Source of the DNA: Thermothelomyces thermophilus ATCC 42464
Taxonomy: Eukaryota > Ascomycota > Sordariomycetes > Sordariales > Chaetomiaceae
Length of the DNA: 64,000 bases
Direction of reading: 5' to 3'
Assembly: GCF_000226095.1 (NCBI RefSeq)
Contig: NC_016472.1
Location: 5,084,001-5,148,000 of the forward strand
This document shows positions 1 through 13,000 of this stretch, one piece after another (the first letter of the stretch is position 1; each line of letters starts with the position of its first letter). Under the pieces are notes generated by a model. It was not told the origin of the DNA, made no database searches, and worked only from the letters and a program-made list of their open reading frames with translations. The translations under genes and the position numbers were made by a program.

Positions 1-2591
1 CTGCTCGCAGTATTTATCTTCACCTCCTTGGTCGTGACCCCAGGGAGCACGACAGTAATGTCTGCGAGTAACAAGCTCAGTGACTCTTATACGTGCTCAG
101 CGCCAAGGTGGCTCAGAAGGAAATATTCTTCTGCTAATCCCAAGAACCTTCCCTCCGGTAAACACCCCGCAAAAGATGTACTGTGTAGCCCTTGTTTCGA
201 GTAACAACTTACGCAATATCCCCACATACGCGGCAAAGTCTGGACGGCCTCAAAAGCGGACACACTGTTAGCCACAACCAGACTTGGCCGATCCAGTTCG
301 TGAAGACCAACCAAGCGCAAGCTGGCGATTCCCAGAGGGCGCAAAATATCATACATACTCCGTACTTCACAATGCTCTGGTTTTCAGCTACACAGGGCCT
401 TACATGTTTTTGGCCCTGTGCTGGAAGCTGTAGGAGACACTAACTGTGATATCAGACATGCAATCGGGATGTGACACGCCAACAGGCTTTGCATTCATAC
501 CGGCGATCTCAAGGAAGTGTGCTTAGTCTGAACGAGATTCGCGCCTGGTTCTTTTCGAAGGATATAACTCCTAATGGTAAACAAATCGTTTTTAGGAGAC
601 AGATATTTCCCTCGCACTTCTCTCAAAGCATTCATTGTTGTCAACTCACAGAGTTTCCTGACATGTTAGGGATCTTGTACTGTAATTAGTGCGCTAAGAG
701 CTCGTATTGTCCATACGTAGTTTAAAATGTACTCCGTAGACGAGGCCTAGATACAGATACGTGCGAAGGCGTGCGCAGTACGGAATATAATCCGTACTCT
801 GAATACATCTATAACTAAATCGTTAGCAGGCGGAAAAAATGTGACAGGGCCGTTGACAAGCCCCTGAATCCAGATAGAGACTATGGTATGGACTTTTTTG
901 GACGTTATGCGGCGGTGCTGAGAAGGGGTTCCAAATGAGGAAACTAGCCCCGATCGAAACATCGTGTTGGCCTAGTTTGGATTATCTGATCCTGGAAACT
1001 GGTGTCAGGTACGACTTTGCACCGGGCTGCTGCGGTGTGGCTATGCCATCATAATAAGAACCAGCCCTTTACTAGTGTATTGCGAGGCGCTTGGCACACG
1101 ACCGATCAAACTGGAAACTACACTACACTACTTAACCACCAACCTGGACCTGCTAGTTTCTCTTCAATCCGGGCAGGTTGCTGTAGTCTGCTGTTTGAAC
1201 ATTGCTAGAGAGAAGGCTATATTACGTTCCGGTGTACGGAGTACGTATAAAAAAACACTCGGTGCTCGGCAGAGCTAGCAGGATCAGCATCAAGAATATG
1301 TGTTAGTCAGCCTGGGGGATTGCTCGGCAGCTCGGCAGCCCAGGGAGTGAACGGAAGTACGAATCTCACTTGTGAACCCCTTCCGAATCGGTAACTGGAT
1401 GATGCGCCGCCTTACACGGCACGGAACCGCTGGAGCAAGGGTACTACTTAGTGTATGTCGAGGCGCGTCAGCACCTTGTTTGAACGAAAGTACGTCCGTA
1501 GACCTCCCAGCTTGTTTCGTCATTGCTCAATCAGATCGAGTTAGTTGGGAGGGGCCGATAGGAAGAGTTTTTGCATCATCTGGTGGTCCCATTGGCAGAA
1601 TGAGTTCAAGAAGCCTCCGAGATTGGTCGAGTCAGGAACCCGATCAACAGCGATGCGCCGATGAAGCGTGCTATGAGTGGCAAGTACCTAGGTACATACG
1701 CAGTGTGGAAGGTCACCGGCGACAGAGACAAGGCGATATTGAGAGCGTACGAGCACCTCTGTTGCCGGCCGACAGTTGAAAGTGGGGGCCGTCAGCTGGA
1801 AACGTTCTTCCTGAAAATTCACCGATCAACGCCATCCAGAATGGCGGGCGCAAGAAGAGACAATCGGTTCTGGCCAGGCTTTCCCCAGTCCAGTCCAGTC
1901 TTGGCTCTTCGGCAGCCTGGCAGGGGTCGCAAATACCTGGGGGCGAGACCCTTCCATTTTCCATGACCATCAAGTTGTTCCCTTCTCGTGAATCCGTGTC
2001 AATCATTCTCGGCAGTCCCGTTATTTTTTTTTCTTTTTTTCTTTTGGCCGGGTGCCAGAATCGCGGATTCATTGGGTAGCGAGCGGCCGAGACGAGTTCG
2101 TCCGAAACACAATTTCGAGATGGAACCCCTGCTTGATTGAGTCGTGGCCCGGTACCTGCGTTAGCCGCCATCCCAAATCTGCATGTTGCCGGCCGGGTTT
2201 TACCAGAAGTGCAATTTCGCCAAGCGCAATGCCCCTAATACCCCGGTCGCTCCCCTTGCGCTTCAATTGGCGCATTGTGGGTGACCTGGCTAGCTTTGCG
2301 GGACCTAGAATCTAACAGGCCCTCATTCCGCGCCATTCTCCCTCCTCGCCCGGCCCACACTTCCATTCTGGTGGCTCGACCGCTCCGTTCATTCAAGACC
2401 TGACTCCCTTCCTCCAGTTCATCCCTCATTTGAACTGTTGTCACTCCTTTCTCATCCCGAACGTCGTACACTACACTCCTTTGCGGTCGTCGTTCCATCC
2501 AACAGAGAGTCTACCGCTCTCTACCACGCTCTTTTCGGAACCGTTAACGGATCTAGCAAACAAAACAAACAAACAACAACACATCGACAAG
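1..2591. other. Gene-free left end and leader of the SUN gene
   Basis: I see no convincing coding exon here. The open frames are short, lack family resemblance and have no supporting splice signals. The stretch contains three copies or near-copies of the dispersed 11-mer (729-738, 788-797, 1234-1244) and a T-rich run around 2021-2045. The last few hundred bases are pyrimidine-rich, as is usual for leaders of highly expressed fungal genes, and probably include the promoter and first non-coding exon of the SUN-family gene. Confidence 0.6.
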
Positions 2592-2819
2592 GTGAGTTCC
2601 ACAGTTGGCCGCCAGGGGCAGCAGGGAGTCGCAAGCCAGGCCGATCTCCTCCCCTTCAGACCCAAGCGATCGAGTCTCCACGTTGCTGCTTCTGATCTAC
2701 ACGGGGAGTGAGCCGCAGCAGGTCAACTGGTTGTGATCTTCCTTTTGCCCAAATGACTCGATCGCATCTGCGTCTGGCGCGTAGGACGGCTGATGATTCC
2801 GGGTGCTGACATCAAATAG
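2592..2819 (+). other. Probable 5' UTR intron of the SUN-family gene
   Basis: A consensus donor (AAG|GTGAGT) at 2592 and an acceptor ending ATAG at 2819, with GCTGAC branch-like sequence just upstream, bracket 228 nt directly before the coding start at 2845. An in-frame upstream ATG at 2803 lies inside this intron, so it should not be used as the start. Inferred from signals only; no transcript evidence is available. Confidence 0.6.
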
Positions 2820-2844
2820 GGACCACCTTGAGGAATTCGCTGCA

Positions 2845-4182
2845 ATGCAGGGACTCGTCAAGACGGCGCTCGCGGCAGCTCTCGTTGCCAGCGTTGCTGC
2901 CCAACCTCACAACCATGGCCATCGCCATCTGCACGCCAAGAAGCACAACCACTTGCAGATGGAGAAGCGCGACACCGTGATTGTCACCAAGGTGGTTGAG
3001 GGCCCGACTGTTACGGAGTATGTTATGGGGAATGGGAAGAAGGTCGATGCTGCCGAGGCGAAGAAGGGCCTCGAGAAGGGCGATTTCATCGTCATGGGCG
3101 AAACCAAGCCCACCTTCAGCGCGCCGCCCCCTGTCGTCTCGACCTCGGTGGCTAGTCTCCCTCACGGAGGCCAGTTCTACGAGAAGACGACCTCGGTCGC
3201 CCCGAGCAGCACCTCGTCCGTCGCTCCCAAGCCTTCTACTTCGTCCGCACCTGCGCCGGAACCGGACCTCCCAACCGGCCTTGACGCGGATTTCCCGAGC
3301 GGCAAGGTCCCGTGCGACAAGGTCCCGACCGAGTATGGTGCGGTCGAGATTCCCTGGGTTGGCACCAACGGTTGGACGACGCTGGCCAAGTTTGGCAAGT
3401 GGGTCAAGGGCGCTGCAATTGACAACATCGAATCCCCTACCGATGGCACGTGCGAGCCGGGCATGATGTGCTCTTATGCTTGCCCTCCCGGTTACGAGAA
3501 GACCCAATGGCCCGAGGAGCAGGGTGCCACTGGCCAGTCGGTTGGCGGTTTGTGGTGCAACGAAGATGGCTTCCTGGAGCTCACGCGGCCCAACGTCACC
3601 AAGATCTGCGAGCCCGGTGCCGGTGGCGTCTACGTTGTGAACAAGCTCCCAGGCACCGCCGCCGTCTGCCGCACCGACTACCCCGGCAACGAGGCCATGG
3701 TTATCCCCCTGGAGACCTCCCCCGGCGGGAAGTACCCCCTGACGAACCCCGACTCCGCAACATACTACTGGTGGAAGGGCCAACCCACCACTGCCCAGTA
3801 CTACGTCAACCCCCTCGACGTCGAGGTTGAGGAGGCCTGCACGTGGCAGAGCAAGAAGTACCCCGACTCGGCCGGCAACTGGGCGCCTACCAACATCGGC
3901 GTCGGCAAGAGTCTGTCGGGAGAGACTTTCATTTCCATCTTCCCTAACACGCCGACCAGCAGCGCTGTCCTTGACTTCAACATCAAGATCGAGGGTGATG
4001 GTGTCTCGGGAGAATGCTGGCTGAAGGACGGCGAGTACTATGGTAGCTCCAGTGGCTGCACAGTACGTTCCCATTTTTCCTCTTCTCTTTTGGGAGGGGT
4101 TTGCAATGTATACCGTTTGCTAACTGAGAGACAGGTCGGCTTGAAGGCGGGTGGCACAGCCAACATCGTGTTCTACAAGTAA
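2845..4182 (+). CDS. SUN-family secreted cell-wall protein (GH132-type)
   Basis: Exons 2845-4062 and 4135-4182 give 421 residues. The 72-nt intron is a multiple of three and open, so an unspliced reading also stays in frame; the donor GTACGT, branch CTAAC and acceptor ACAG argue for splicing. Residues 1 to about 20 form a signal peptide, and a Lys-Arg processing site follows near residue 40. A Ser/Thr/Pro-rich linker leads to the C-terminal SUN domain from about residue 150, with its cysteine-rich core (CEPGMMC, then SYACPPGYEK and GGLWCNEDG). In yeasts this family (SIM1, UTH1, NCA3, SUN4) acts at the wall during septation and glucan remodelling. ATG 2845 was chosen because it opens the signal peptide and lies just after the UTR intron. 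Which SUN paralogue it is cannot be told. Confidence 0.93.
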   Translation: MQGLVKTALAAALVASVAAQPHNHGHRHLHAKKHNHLQMEKRDTVIVTKVVEGPTVTEYVMGNGKKVDAAEAKKGLEKGDFIVMGETKPTFSAPPPVVSTSVASLPHGGQFYEKTTSVAPSSTSSVAPKPSTSSAPAPEPDLPTGLDADFPSGKVPCDKVPTEYGAVEIPWVGTNGWTTLAKFGKWVKGAAIDNIESPTDGTCEPGMMCSYACPPGYEKTQWPEEQGATGQSVGGLWCNEDGFLELTRPNVTKICEPGAGGVYVVNKLPGTAAVCRTDYPGNEAMVIPLETSPGGKYPLTNPDSATYYWWKGQPTTAQYYVNPLDVEVEEACTWQSKKYPDSAGNWAPTNIGVGKSLSGETFISIFPNTPTSSAVLDFNIKIEGDGVSGECWLKDGEYYGSSSGCTVRSHFSSSLLGGVCNVYRLLTERQVGLKAGGTANIVFYK

Positions 4183-5316
4183 ATGAACGCGATGGGTGGT
4201 AACTGCATGTCACGGATTGATATGGCATCGCGGGTCCGTGGGGTTGACTTGTCCGGGCGGATGGGTGCTCTAGAGCTATCCGCTATGCCAAGGCAACTGG
4301 TCGTCTGGGAGCAAAGCTGCGGATCAATTTAAGCTCGCATCTCGAGGTTGGAAATGTCTGATATTCGCGCGGTATAACAAAGGGAAATGGGTTTGCGGTT
4401 TATCTATTCTTCCGCCGGTCGTGGTCCGGATATGGTTGAGACCCGGGCTCCCATTCTGAGCCACGAACGGCTTCAATTCTCGGCAAGGCTTCATTGGGGG
4501 GAGGGGAGGCAGGATGCCGGGCCCGGTTGGCGGCTCTTTGTATCTGATAGGGTTATACGCTCCTTTTATTTTCCAGCCCGGCGTTCTGGACCTCGAAATC
4601 CGACCTTTCCTTTTTAATGTTTTGTCATTTATTGGATGACAGCTTCGAACTAATCGCTTACCTACGAAGCGCATGCTTCTCCCTAATTTGAGACGAAAAC
4701 ATGGGAGTGTAGTTCGCGAGTACATTATTAGTGCGGATTACCTAGTATATGTACGGATTACTGTAAATAGTCCGTAGGGACAATCAGCCGGGCGCCTTAT
4801 CAGGCCAACTGTGGCGCATGCAGCTTACTCGACTTATCCACTGGTATCTCTCCGCAGCCTGCTACGATTGGCGAGCTGCGTCTCAGCTTGCGACGCAGCG
4901 CCGCCTCCAGATTCGGAATGACAGCTTTGAGATTCCAGCCATTCTCAATGGTCTCTTAACAATACCCAAGTTTTCCACGGTTGCGCCGCCATCGATCGAG
5001 TTCCACGGGCAATCTGAACACGAGTACGCGATATCTGTCGCTTCTTTTTTCTTCTTTTCTTTCCCTTCTCTTATTTCTCTTCGTCCCTACGCAGTCTACC
5101 TACTCCGCGCAACAACGCCTAACATCCCCGGGTCCTTCAGCGCGCTCAACCGTCGCGGGTACCTTCTGACGAAGAGCTTCAGGCAGCCCAAGCTGCCCGG
5201 GCTTATCCCGAAGCCCTTATCCCGAAGCCCAATAATCGAGATCGAGAACCAACCGCCGTCGGCCGCTGCATTCCCGCATCGACATTGATGATTGCCCGAC
5301 TTGTTGTTTGCGCACC
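4183..5316. other. Intergenic region between the SUN gene and VPS10
   Basis: No gene seen. Contains the SUN gene 3' end, two copies of the dispersed 11-mer (4731-4741 and 4751-4761), and a C/T-rich tract around 5045-5100 that is probably the VPS10 promoter and leader. A ten-codon upstream ORF ends at the VPS10 start and is listed separately. Confidence 0.6.
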
Positions 5317-5320
5317 ATGA
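5288..5320 (+). promoter_or_regulatory. Upstream ORF overlapping the VPS10 start (ATGA)
   Basis: ATG at 5288 opens a ten-codon frame (MIARLVVCAP) whose TGA at 5318-5320 overlaps the VPS10 ATG at 5317-5319 in an ATGA arrangement. If the leader includes 5288, ribosomes would meet this start first, and VPS10 translation would need leaky scanning or termination-reinitiation. Leader extent is not visible from sequence. Confidence 0.45.
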
Positions 5321-8300
5321 GGTTCGGGGGAGCTCTGCAGGCGGCAGTCGTGCTGGCCACGGCCCTCTGGGCGACGCCCCTCGCCGCGAAGAAGAAGGAT
5401 CATCCGACATTCCACGTCAAGGCGTTCGAGAACATACCCAGAAACGTCAATTACTTCTCCGACTCGGACACCGTCCTGTTCCACGACACAGACGCCAACA
5501 ATGTCTACCTCTCCCACGACCACGGCGTGAAGTGGGAGCGCGTGGACGCAGTTCCCGAGGGCAGGGCCTGGCTGCTGTACATGCACGTGTTCGATCCCAA
5601 CCGCGCATACATCCTTACCGAGGGCACCACCCACTTCAAGACCAGCGACCGCGGCAAGACATGGGACAAGTTCAAGACTAGCGCCGACACGAGCGCGTTC
5701 CGCGGCGACATCCTCCAGTTCCACGCCACGGACCCCGACCGCATCCTCTTCAACGGCATGCGCTGCGACGGCTTCCTCTGCCAGGAAGTCGCCTTGTATA
5801 CGACCGACGGTTTCGAGACGCCCGCCAAGGAGCTGCGCAGTAACACAAACGGGTGCTGGTGGGCCAAGTCTTCGGACCTCTTCACCACGGGGTCCGAGGA
5901 TCTGGACAAGAACCGCGTGCTCTGCATCGTGAGGGACGCGTTCTCGCCCTTCAAACAGGACCAGCGCCTCCTCATCTCGGACAATTTCTTCAGCCCTTCG
6001 CACGAGAGCAGCGACATCCAAGAGTTCGAGCCGAACCTCGACATGGACAAGCCGGTACAGGGAGTCGTCAACGTTGCCGTCGTAAAGAAGTACCTGCTTG
6101 CGGCCACGAGCTCCATGAACACGGACGAGATGGCTCTCTTTGTCACGGACGATACCAAGAGGTGGCACCGCGCCGTCTTCCCGGCTAGCCACGATGACCA
6201 CGACCACAGGGTCCTGCAGGAAGCCTACACGGTGCTCGAGAGCACCAACTACAGCATCCAGATCGACGTCATGACGACGCGGCCGTCGAACCCCATGGGC
6301 GTCCTGTTCACGAGCAACTCCAACGGCACCTATTTCACTGAGAACATACCGCATACCAACCGCAACTCGAGGGGCCACGTCGATTTCGAGAAGATTACCG
6401 GCATTCAGGGCGTCTTCTTGGTCAACAAGGTCGACAACTGGGAAGAGGTGGCGAAGAAAGGGAGCGCCAAGAAGAAGCTCGTGACGGAGATCACGTTTGA
6501 CGATGGCCGCACCTTCGAGTCGGTGACGGCGGACGGCAAGAGGATCCATCTCCACTCGGTAACCGAGTTGAGCAACGTGGGGCGCGTCTTCTCGAGCCCC
6601 GCGCCGGGCCTCCTCATGGGTATCGGCAACAAGGGTGAGCACCTCAAGGATTACTGGGAGGACGGCGACCTCTACGTCTCGGACGATGCGGGCGTGACGT
6701 GGAAGAAGGCGCTGGACGGGCCTCACAAGTACGAGTTTGGCGACCAGGGTTCCATTCTCGTCGCGATACGGGACTCCCAGGAGGCCGACGTCGGCGAGAT
6801 CAGCTACTCGCTCGATCACGGGCTCACCTGGACCAAGCAGGCCCTGCCCGACGGTCTCAAGATCAGGCCGTACATTCTCACGACGACGCAGGAGTCAGCT
6901 AGCCTCAAGTTCCTCCTCATCGGCATGACGGAGACGTCGCCGCGCTGGCGGGTCATCTCGATCGATTTTGAGGGTCTCCACGAGGCCACCTGCGGCAAGG
7001 ACGACATGGAGGAGTGGTTCGCGCGCGTAGACAAGGACGGAAAGCCGACCTGCCTGATGGGCCACACCCAGAGCTTCCAGCGCCGCAAGAAGGAGGCCAA
7101 GTGCTTCCTGAAGCAGGAGTTCAAGCACGCCGTGGCCAAGACGGAAGACTGCGAGTGCACAGACATGGACTACGAGTGCGACTTCAACTTCGTGAGGGAG
7201 GACGGCAAGTGCGTCCAGAAGGGCCCCATCATCCCGCCAGAGGGCGCGTGTCGCAACGCCAAGCCGGATGACACCTTCAAGGGCACGTCGGGATACCGCA
7301 AGATTCCGGGGAACACATGCAAGCCGACCAAGGAGATGGACGAAAAATACAAAGAGGTCGACAGGAAGTGCTCCGAGATCGTCGGGGCGCCGCCCACGGG
7401 CCCTGCGACGGACGAGATCGAGCAGACCCGAAACGTCTTCGAGGGTGACTGGGACGGGTGGGACAAGCACTACCTGGAACGGGGCGAGTCGAGCTCGACC
7501 GAGGGCGAGACCATCATCATGCGCGGGCGCACAAGCACAAAGGTCGGCCCCGTCTACGTCACGGAGGACCACGGCAAGACGTGGAAGGCCCCGAAGGAAC
7601 TGGAGGAGGAAAAGATCCAGTACATCATCCCGCACGCCTACTTCAAGGATATGGTCTTCTTCATCACCTCGGGCAAGAAGGTCATCTACACAGCGGACCG
7701 CGGACGTACCTTCCACAGCTTCAAGGCGCCCAACGAGCTCGATCCGGACGTGTTCCCTCTGGCATTTCATCCGGACAAGAAGAACTGGCTGATCTGGAAC
7801 GGGAGGAAGTGCGAGGACTCGAACGACTGCTACGGAGTTGCCTCCTGGAGCAAGGACGGCGGAGACCACTGGCAGACGGCCGCCAAGAGCTCCCGGCGGT
7901 GCGAGTTCACCGGCTCGAGCGCTTACAAGTACCCGAACCGCAAGCAGGAGCAGATCATCTGCCTCAAGCACCAGAAGGAGGGCAAGGCCAAGGAGAACCC
8001 GATGGTGTTGGTCTCGACGGACGATTGGTTCGACAACGAGGAGGTCCGCGCAGAGAACGTCAAGGGGTTCGCCACCATGGCCGAGTTCATCGTGGTCGCC
8101 ACCTCGAACCCGGCCAACGAGACTCTTCAAGCCAGCGCGAGCCTGGACGGGGTCACCTTTGCGGACGCGCGGTTCCCGCACGGCTTCGACGTGCCGCACC
8201 AGCACATCTACACTGTGCTGGACAGCTCGACGCACGCTGTCAACTTGTTTGTGGCCACGGACATGGACGGGGGGTATTGCAACTTCGGCACCGTCCTCAA

Positions 8301-10013
8301 GAGCAACTCGAACGGGACGTCGTACGTGGTCAGCGCGAAGAACGTCAACTGCAACGAGGCCGCGTACGTCGACTTTGAGAAAGTTGCGGGGCTGGAAGGC
8401 GTCGCGCTCGTGAACGTGGTCGCCAACCCCAACGAGAAGACGTCGGCGCCAAAGAAGCTGCAGACCAAGATCACGCACAACGACGGCGCCCAGTGGGCGT
8501 ACCTGGCTCCGCCGGCCGATGACGAGTTCGGGAAGTTCCCCTGCCACTCGGACGGCGATGAAAAGTGCGCACTGCACCTGCAAGGCTATACGGAGCGCAG
8601 GCTCCGTGGCGACGGCAACACGTACTCGTCCGAGACGGCCGTCGGTATCATGTTCGCGTGGGGCAACGTCGGAGACAGGCTGGGTCCGCGGAAGGACTGG
8701 GACACGTTCATGACCACCGACGCAGGCCTCACCTGGAAACGGGTCAAGCGGGGACAGTGGACGTGGGCCGTTGGCGACCAGGGCGGCATCATTGTGCTCG
8801 TCCAGACTACGGCTTCCTCATCGCCAGAGAAGACGAAGAATCTCGTCTACTCGCTCGACCAGGGCAAGACTTGGAAAGAGCACGAGTTCGCGTCCGAGGA
8901 GGTCGAGGTCTGGGACGTCACGACGCTGCGTTCCGGCGGCTCCCGAAACTTCCTCCTCTGGGGCAAGGATAGCGAGGGCGCCTTCACTCTGAACCTCGAC
9001 TTCTCCGGCTTCAGCGAGCGCGTCTGCAAGTACGACGACGACGCGGAAAAGTCGGACTACTACCTCTGGTCGCCCAAGCACCCGATGCAGCCCGACGGCT
9101 GCCTCTTCGGTCACGTCTCGCAGTACCTGCGGAAAAAGGCAGACCGCAAGTGCTACAACGACTTTAGACTGCAGCCTCTATACGGCAAACAGAACTGCAC
9201 CTGCACCCGTGCCGACTTTGAATGGTAAGTCCTCTCGCTCTCCCCCCCCCCCCCGGGGCCCTCCTCTCTCTCTCTCTCTTTCCACCCACCTTGTCCAATC
9301 AACGGGTTAGCTAACCATGATCTCTTTCCCTCCTCCTACACAGCGACTACAACTACGAACTGGATGCCTTTGGCCAATGCTCGCTCGTCCCGGGCCTGTC
9401 GCCCAAGGACCCGGTCGAGTGGTGCAAGCAGAACCCGGAAGCGATCGAGTACCACGAGCCGACGGGGTACCGGCGGATCCCGCTGACGACGTGCGCGGGC
9501 GGCCGGCAGCTCGACAAGGAGTCGCGGACGCACTCGTGCCCCGGCCACGAGGACGAGTACGAGCGCAGGCACGGCGCGTCGGGCGTCGCCGTCTTCTTCG
9601 CCGTGACGATCCCCTTCACCCTGGCCGCCGCGGCGGGCTGGTACGTCTGGCGGCACTGGAACGGCAAGTTTGGCCGGATCCGCCTCGGCGAGCAAGGCGG
9701 CACCGTCTTCGAGGCCGACCAGCCTTGGGTGCGCTACCCGGTCATCGCGCTGAGCGCCGTGGCGGCCGTCGTCATGTCCCTGCCCGTCGTCGCCGGCGCC
9801 GTCTGGAGGAGCGCAAAGGGAATGTTCGGAGCGGTCGGGATCGGCGGCGGCGCCGGCGCCGGCGACGGGAGGGGCCGCTGGAGCCGGCTCGGAGGTGGCG
9901 GAGGTACCAGGAGGTTCACGACGCGGGACAGCTTTGCCAGGGGCGGGGACTATACGATCGTGGATGACGACGAGGGCGAGCTGCTTGGTGAGGATAGCGA
10001 CGAGGATGTATGA
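5317..10013 (+). CDS. VPS10: Vacuolar protein sorting receptor Vps10 (sortilin family)
   Basis: Exons 5317-9224 and 9344-10013 encode 1,525 residues, the normal length for a fungal Vps10. The intron (119 nt) joins TG|C to give Cys. Residues 1 to about 25 are a signal peptide. Two tandem VPS10 modules follow, each a beta-propeller with Asp-box turns (for example DRGKTW, DHGLTW, DDAGVTW, DHGKTW, DQGKTW) closed by a cysteine-rich segment (first around CTDMDYEC, last around CNCTCTRADFEW-type spacing at the exon junction). Hydrophobic segments near residues 1380-1403 and 1434-1457 precede an acidic cytosolic tail ending DSDEDV. The family cycles between late Golgi and endosome, delivering hydrolases such as carboxypeptidase Y to the vacuole. 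The intron carries a C run and a CT repeat. ATG 5317 is the first in frame and begins the signal peptide. Confidence 0.97.
9239..9281 (+). repeat. C-run and CT microsatellite in the VPS10 intron
   Basis: Just after the donor site the intron has a run of C followed by a short CT repeat. It is non-coding and likely length-variable between strains. Confidence 0.7.
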
Positions 10014-13000
10014 ACGAGCGAGGGTTTTTTTTTTCTTTCTTTCTATCTTCTGGGGGGAGTGTCGTATCGTTCGTTCTCTTTGGTATACGTTTGGTCTGTT
10101 GTCGTCGCCTTGAGAGCAGAATATAAAAATATGGATGGACTAGAGCAGAGAGACAAGGTGAGAGAGAGCATTGGCTACTAGTGATGGTTACGTGGTTGGT
10201 ATGCAAGCCTCAGGACATGTATGTATACTATACTGTCTTGCGTACAGTACATTATGGATAGGTCTTACGGGAGGAGCTGGAGGCGGGTAGATCTCCCGAC
10301 GTCGCCTACTATGAATGATCGCCGAGTGGAACAACAATTTTCTTGTTTATACGTTAGGGTTAGTTATTTAATTCAGAGAGAGCACGAGGAGAGAGTGGAT
10401 GCTAATGTCCTTTCATTTTCCTTGGTTTTTATTTTTTTTCTTTCCCGATGACATGTTCGTTGTCTCCTTATAAGCACACAGCGCTGTATGCTTAGTGATG
10501 GGCTATGAGCGGATACTTACATAGTAGGTGCAATGGCCGGTTGTTGATGTTAAACATCGTCCTACCCAAGGCGTGCCAGGCGCATTGACATTGGTTCTTG
10601 TTCCATCAAAAGGTTGACTCAATATGAAATCGACATGCTCCTAACCCTCAGGCTGCATATGCGACTACCTTAGGTGCCTTACAAGCACAATTCGGGTGAC
10701 TCTTTCCCTCTTCCTAAATTCCCCCCACCATCCCTATGGACCTATTGTTTTTCTTTCCCTTTCCTTTCCTTTCCTTTCCTTTCCTTTGTGTCATATATGG
10801 CACGGCAACAACTCACCCCCAATATCCTCATATTTATACAGAGCCATCAAACGGGCGCAAAGTACATACCGCACCTCGTATACCTCTACAAAATTTTGTC
10901 GCAGATACCCTTCACCGCCGTCTCGGATCAAGACAGGAGGAAGCTGAGAAGGAGGAGAATGACCCAGTCTGTGACTGCTTTGTCGGTGAAGAGAGAGGAG
11001 ACCGGGAAAGACTGGGGAAGATTTTTCTCGCTACGACGATCACCGCACCGCCCGTCCGGATTCCTCGGCAATTGTGTCTCGGCGTTGGTCTCGACCCTTT
11101 CCCCCCTCTTTTTGGTTTCTTCCTTTGTTCCCTCTTCTTTCTTTTTTATCCGTATTCTTTCTCTGTTCGGTTCGAACACCACCGATCGCCCGGGACCCCT
11201 GCGCCCACCTCCCTGGCGCGACATCTCTCAGGTGCCGATCACGGGGTCGTCTTCTGTGTGCTTCGCCGACGGAGGCCCTCGCAAGGCTAGCCAGGCTCGG
11301 GCGGGTCCTGGCTACAATATGTAGTGTTAGTGTACGATCCGTACAGTACGTGCGGATTACACTACTAAGTAGTGCACGGAAATATGGAATACGGAATCCG
11401 CTAGTGTAGTGCACCCCAGCCCACAGGTCTCGCCGCCCCAGTACCAAGTATCGGTCGATCCGCGTGGGGCCGGACCGGATCGCGGAGCGGAGTCCGATAG
11501 TTGGACAAATATCACGTACTATGTAGTGTAGTGTACGAAGTCCTCGTATGGTTAGTCTGTCACTAGAGGCAGGGGCTCCGGGCGGAGAAGATGGTCTTCA
11601 ACTGTTTTTAGTGTGTACACTACGTGTAATCCGTACACAGTATTTGTGCTAGGGGAGCGGGTCAGGGGCCAGGACCCCGGCCAGGAAGAGAATGACACAA
11701 GGAGAAAAGATTTTGCGTACTGTACGGAAGTGAAAGAACTGAAAGAGGAAAAAAAATAAAAGGGAAGAAAATAAAAGAACAAATAGCGAGGGGAAAAGAG
11801 AGTGTGTGTTGTTTGTGTGTTTGTGTTCGTGTAACAGAGAGGGGGGAGAGAGAGAGAGACGATGCACAAACCGGATCGCACGAACCGGACGGCGGCGCTC
11901 AGGGTTCGGAGGATTCCGTAGAATCGGAAGATCAAGGGAGCGCAGATCGTCAGCCGGTTCATGAGCCCGGTTCGCCTCGGTACACAGGTCCTGGGCAGAG
12001 CGCTGTCTGTGTCCATCCACACTGCCAATGCCCCGGTTCAAAGCACAAGACTCTACTGTGGAGCATAGGGTACAGGATCTCACCGCTTCGCACATAACCC
12101 CCGGCATGGTCACGGTCAGGTCGACCCGCCCGCCGCAATGGTAGTATCGGCAGTTACACGAGTACGGCAAGTCATGATGAACTCGTTTACCAAGGGACGT
12201 AGGACATTCACGAGTTGCATGTTTGTACAGGACATAATTACATGCCAGTGAAATCCATGCGGTACAACGGAGCACCTAGTGTATTCCTAGGTTTGGGGGA
12301 CAAATTCATCCAGAGGGACGTACCCCACCCCCTGGAAACCCCTCCAAACGCCCGATACGACTTCTGTTGACCCGGGTGCTGCGGGCGGTGACAAGGCAAG
12401 CCCTGAGCACCTTACCCAACCACACCCACCCCACTGGTTTGGTCCCGAGTTGTCGTAGCTAGTGTACGTCCCATGCTACCATACTGCGGGTCCCAAATGA
12501 CTGGTGTCCGGAGTGGCTTGTGGGATCTGCGTGGTCACCGCCATGAGGCCAGCGTAAAACAGAGTGTGACACGAACTGACGCCGCGCTATCGCACATCCA
12601 GTGTTCTCGCCACAGCAACAATTTCGAGACTTGGGGGGCCAGGCATGTGGGGCGTGATGCTGTATCACAGGAAATGGCAAGAGAGCACGAGGGATGGAAG
12701 GTTATAGAGGAGGAATATGCGCGGTTGCGCTGTGTATTCCCTGGGGGGCCGTCTAGTTATCCCAGCTGTCTATTTCACAGAAACACCAGAGGCGAGATGC
12801 TAAGCCCCGTGTAGACAACAAGATCCCGCCAGCACCGAGAACGATGCATCAGAAATAACGAGAGTGAGGGAGATCCTGCCAACGCCTTGCGGAATAATAA
12901 AAGACAAGCAATAAAGGTCAATATCGAACCTAGATGTTTCATGGGCGACTGGCCGGGACATGTGATTAAAAAAAATAGAGAAACCAATCGATAGAGAGTG

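Noticed and set aside
2803-2847. Upstream in-frame ATG of the SUN gene (2803)
   Set aside because: Lies within the predicted 5' UTR intron and would put charged residues before the signal peptide.
5203-6819. 538-codon open frame antisense to VPS10
   Set aside because: GC-rich third codon positions of the true gene suppress stops on the other strand; the antisense product has no motif or splice support. Similar shadows at 6895-8583 and 2812-4074 were dropped for the same reason.
11150-11190. GGTTCGAAC sequence like a tRNA B box
   Set aside because: Downstream bases do not complete the B box, and no cloverleaf can be drawn.
10674-11324. 216-codon frame in the VPS10 downstream gap
   Set aside because: Overlaps other frames of equal quality, is low-complexity, and resembles no family.
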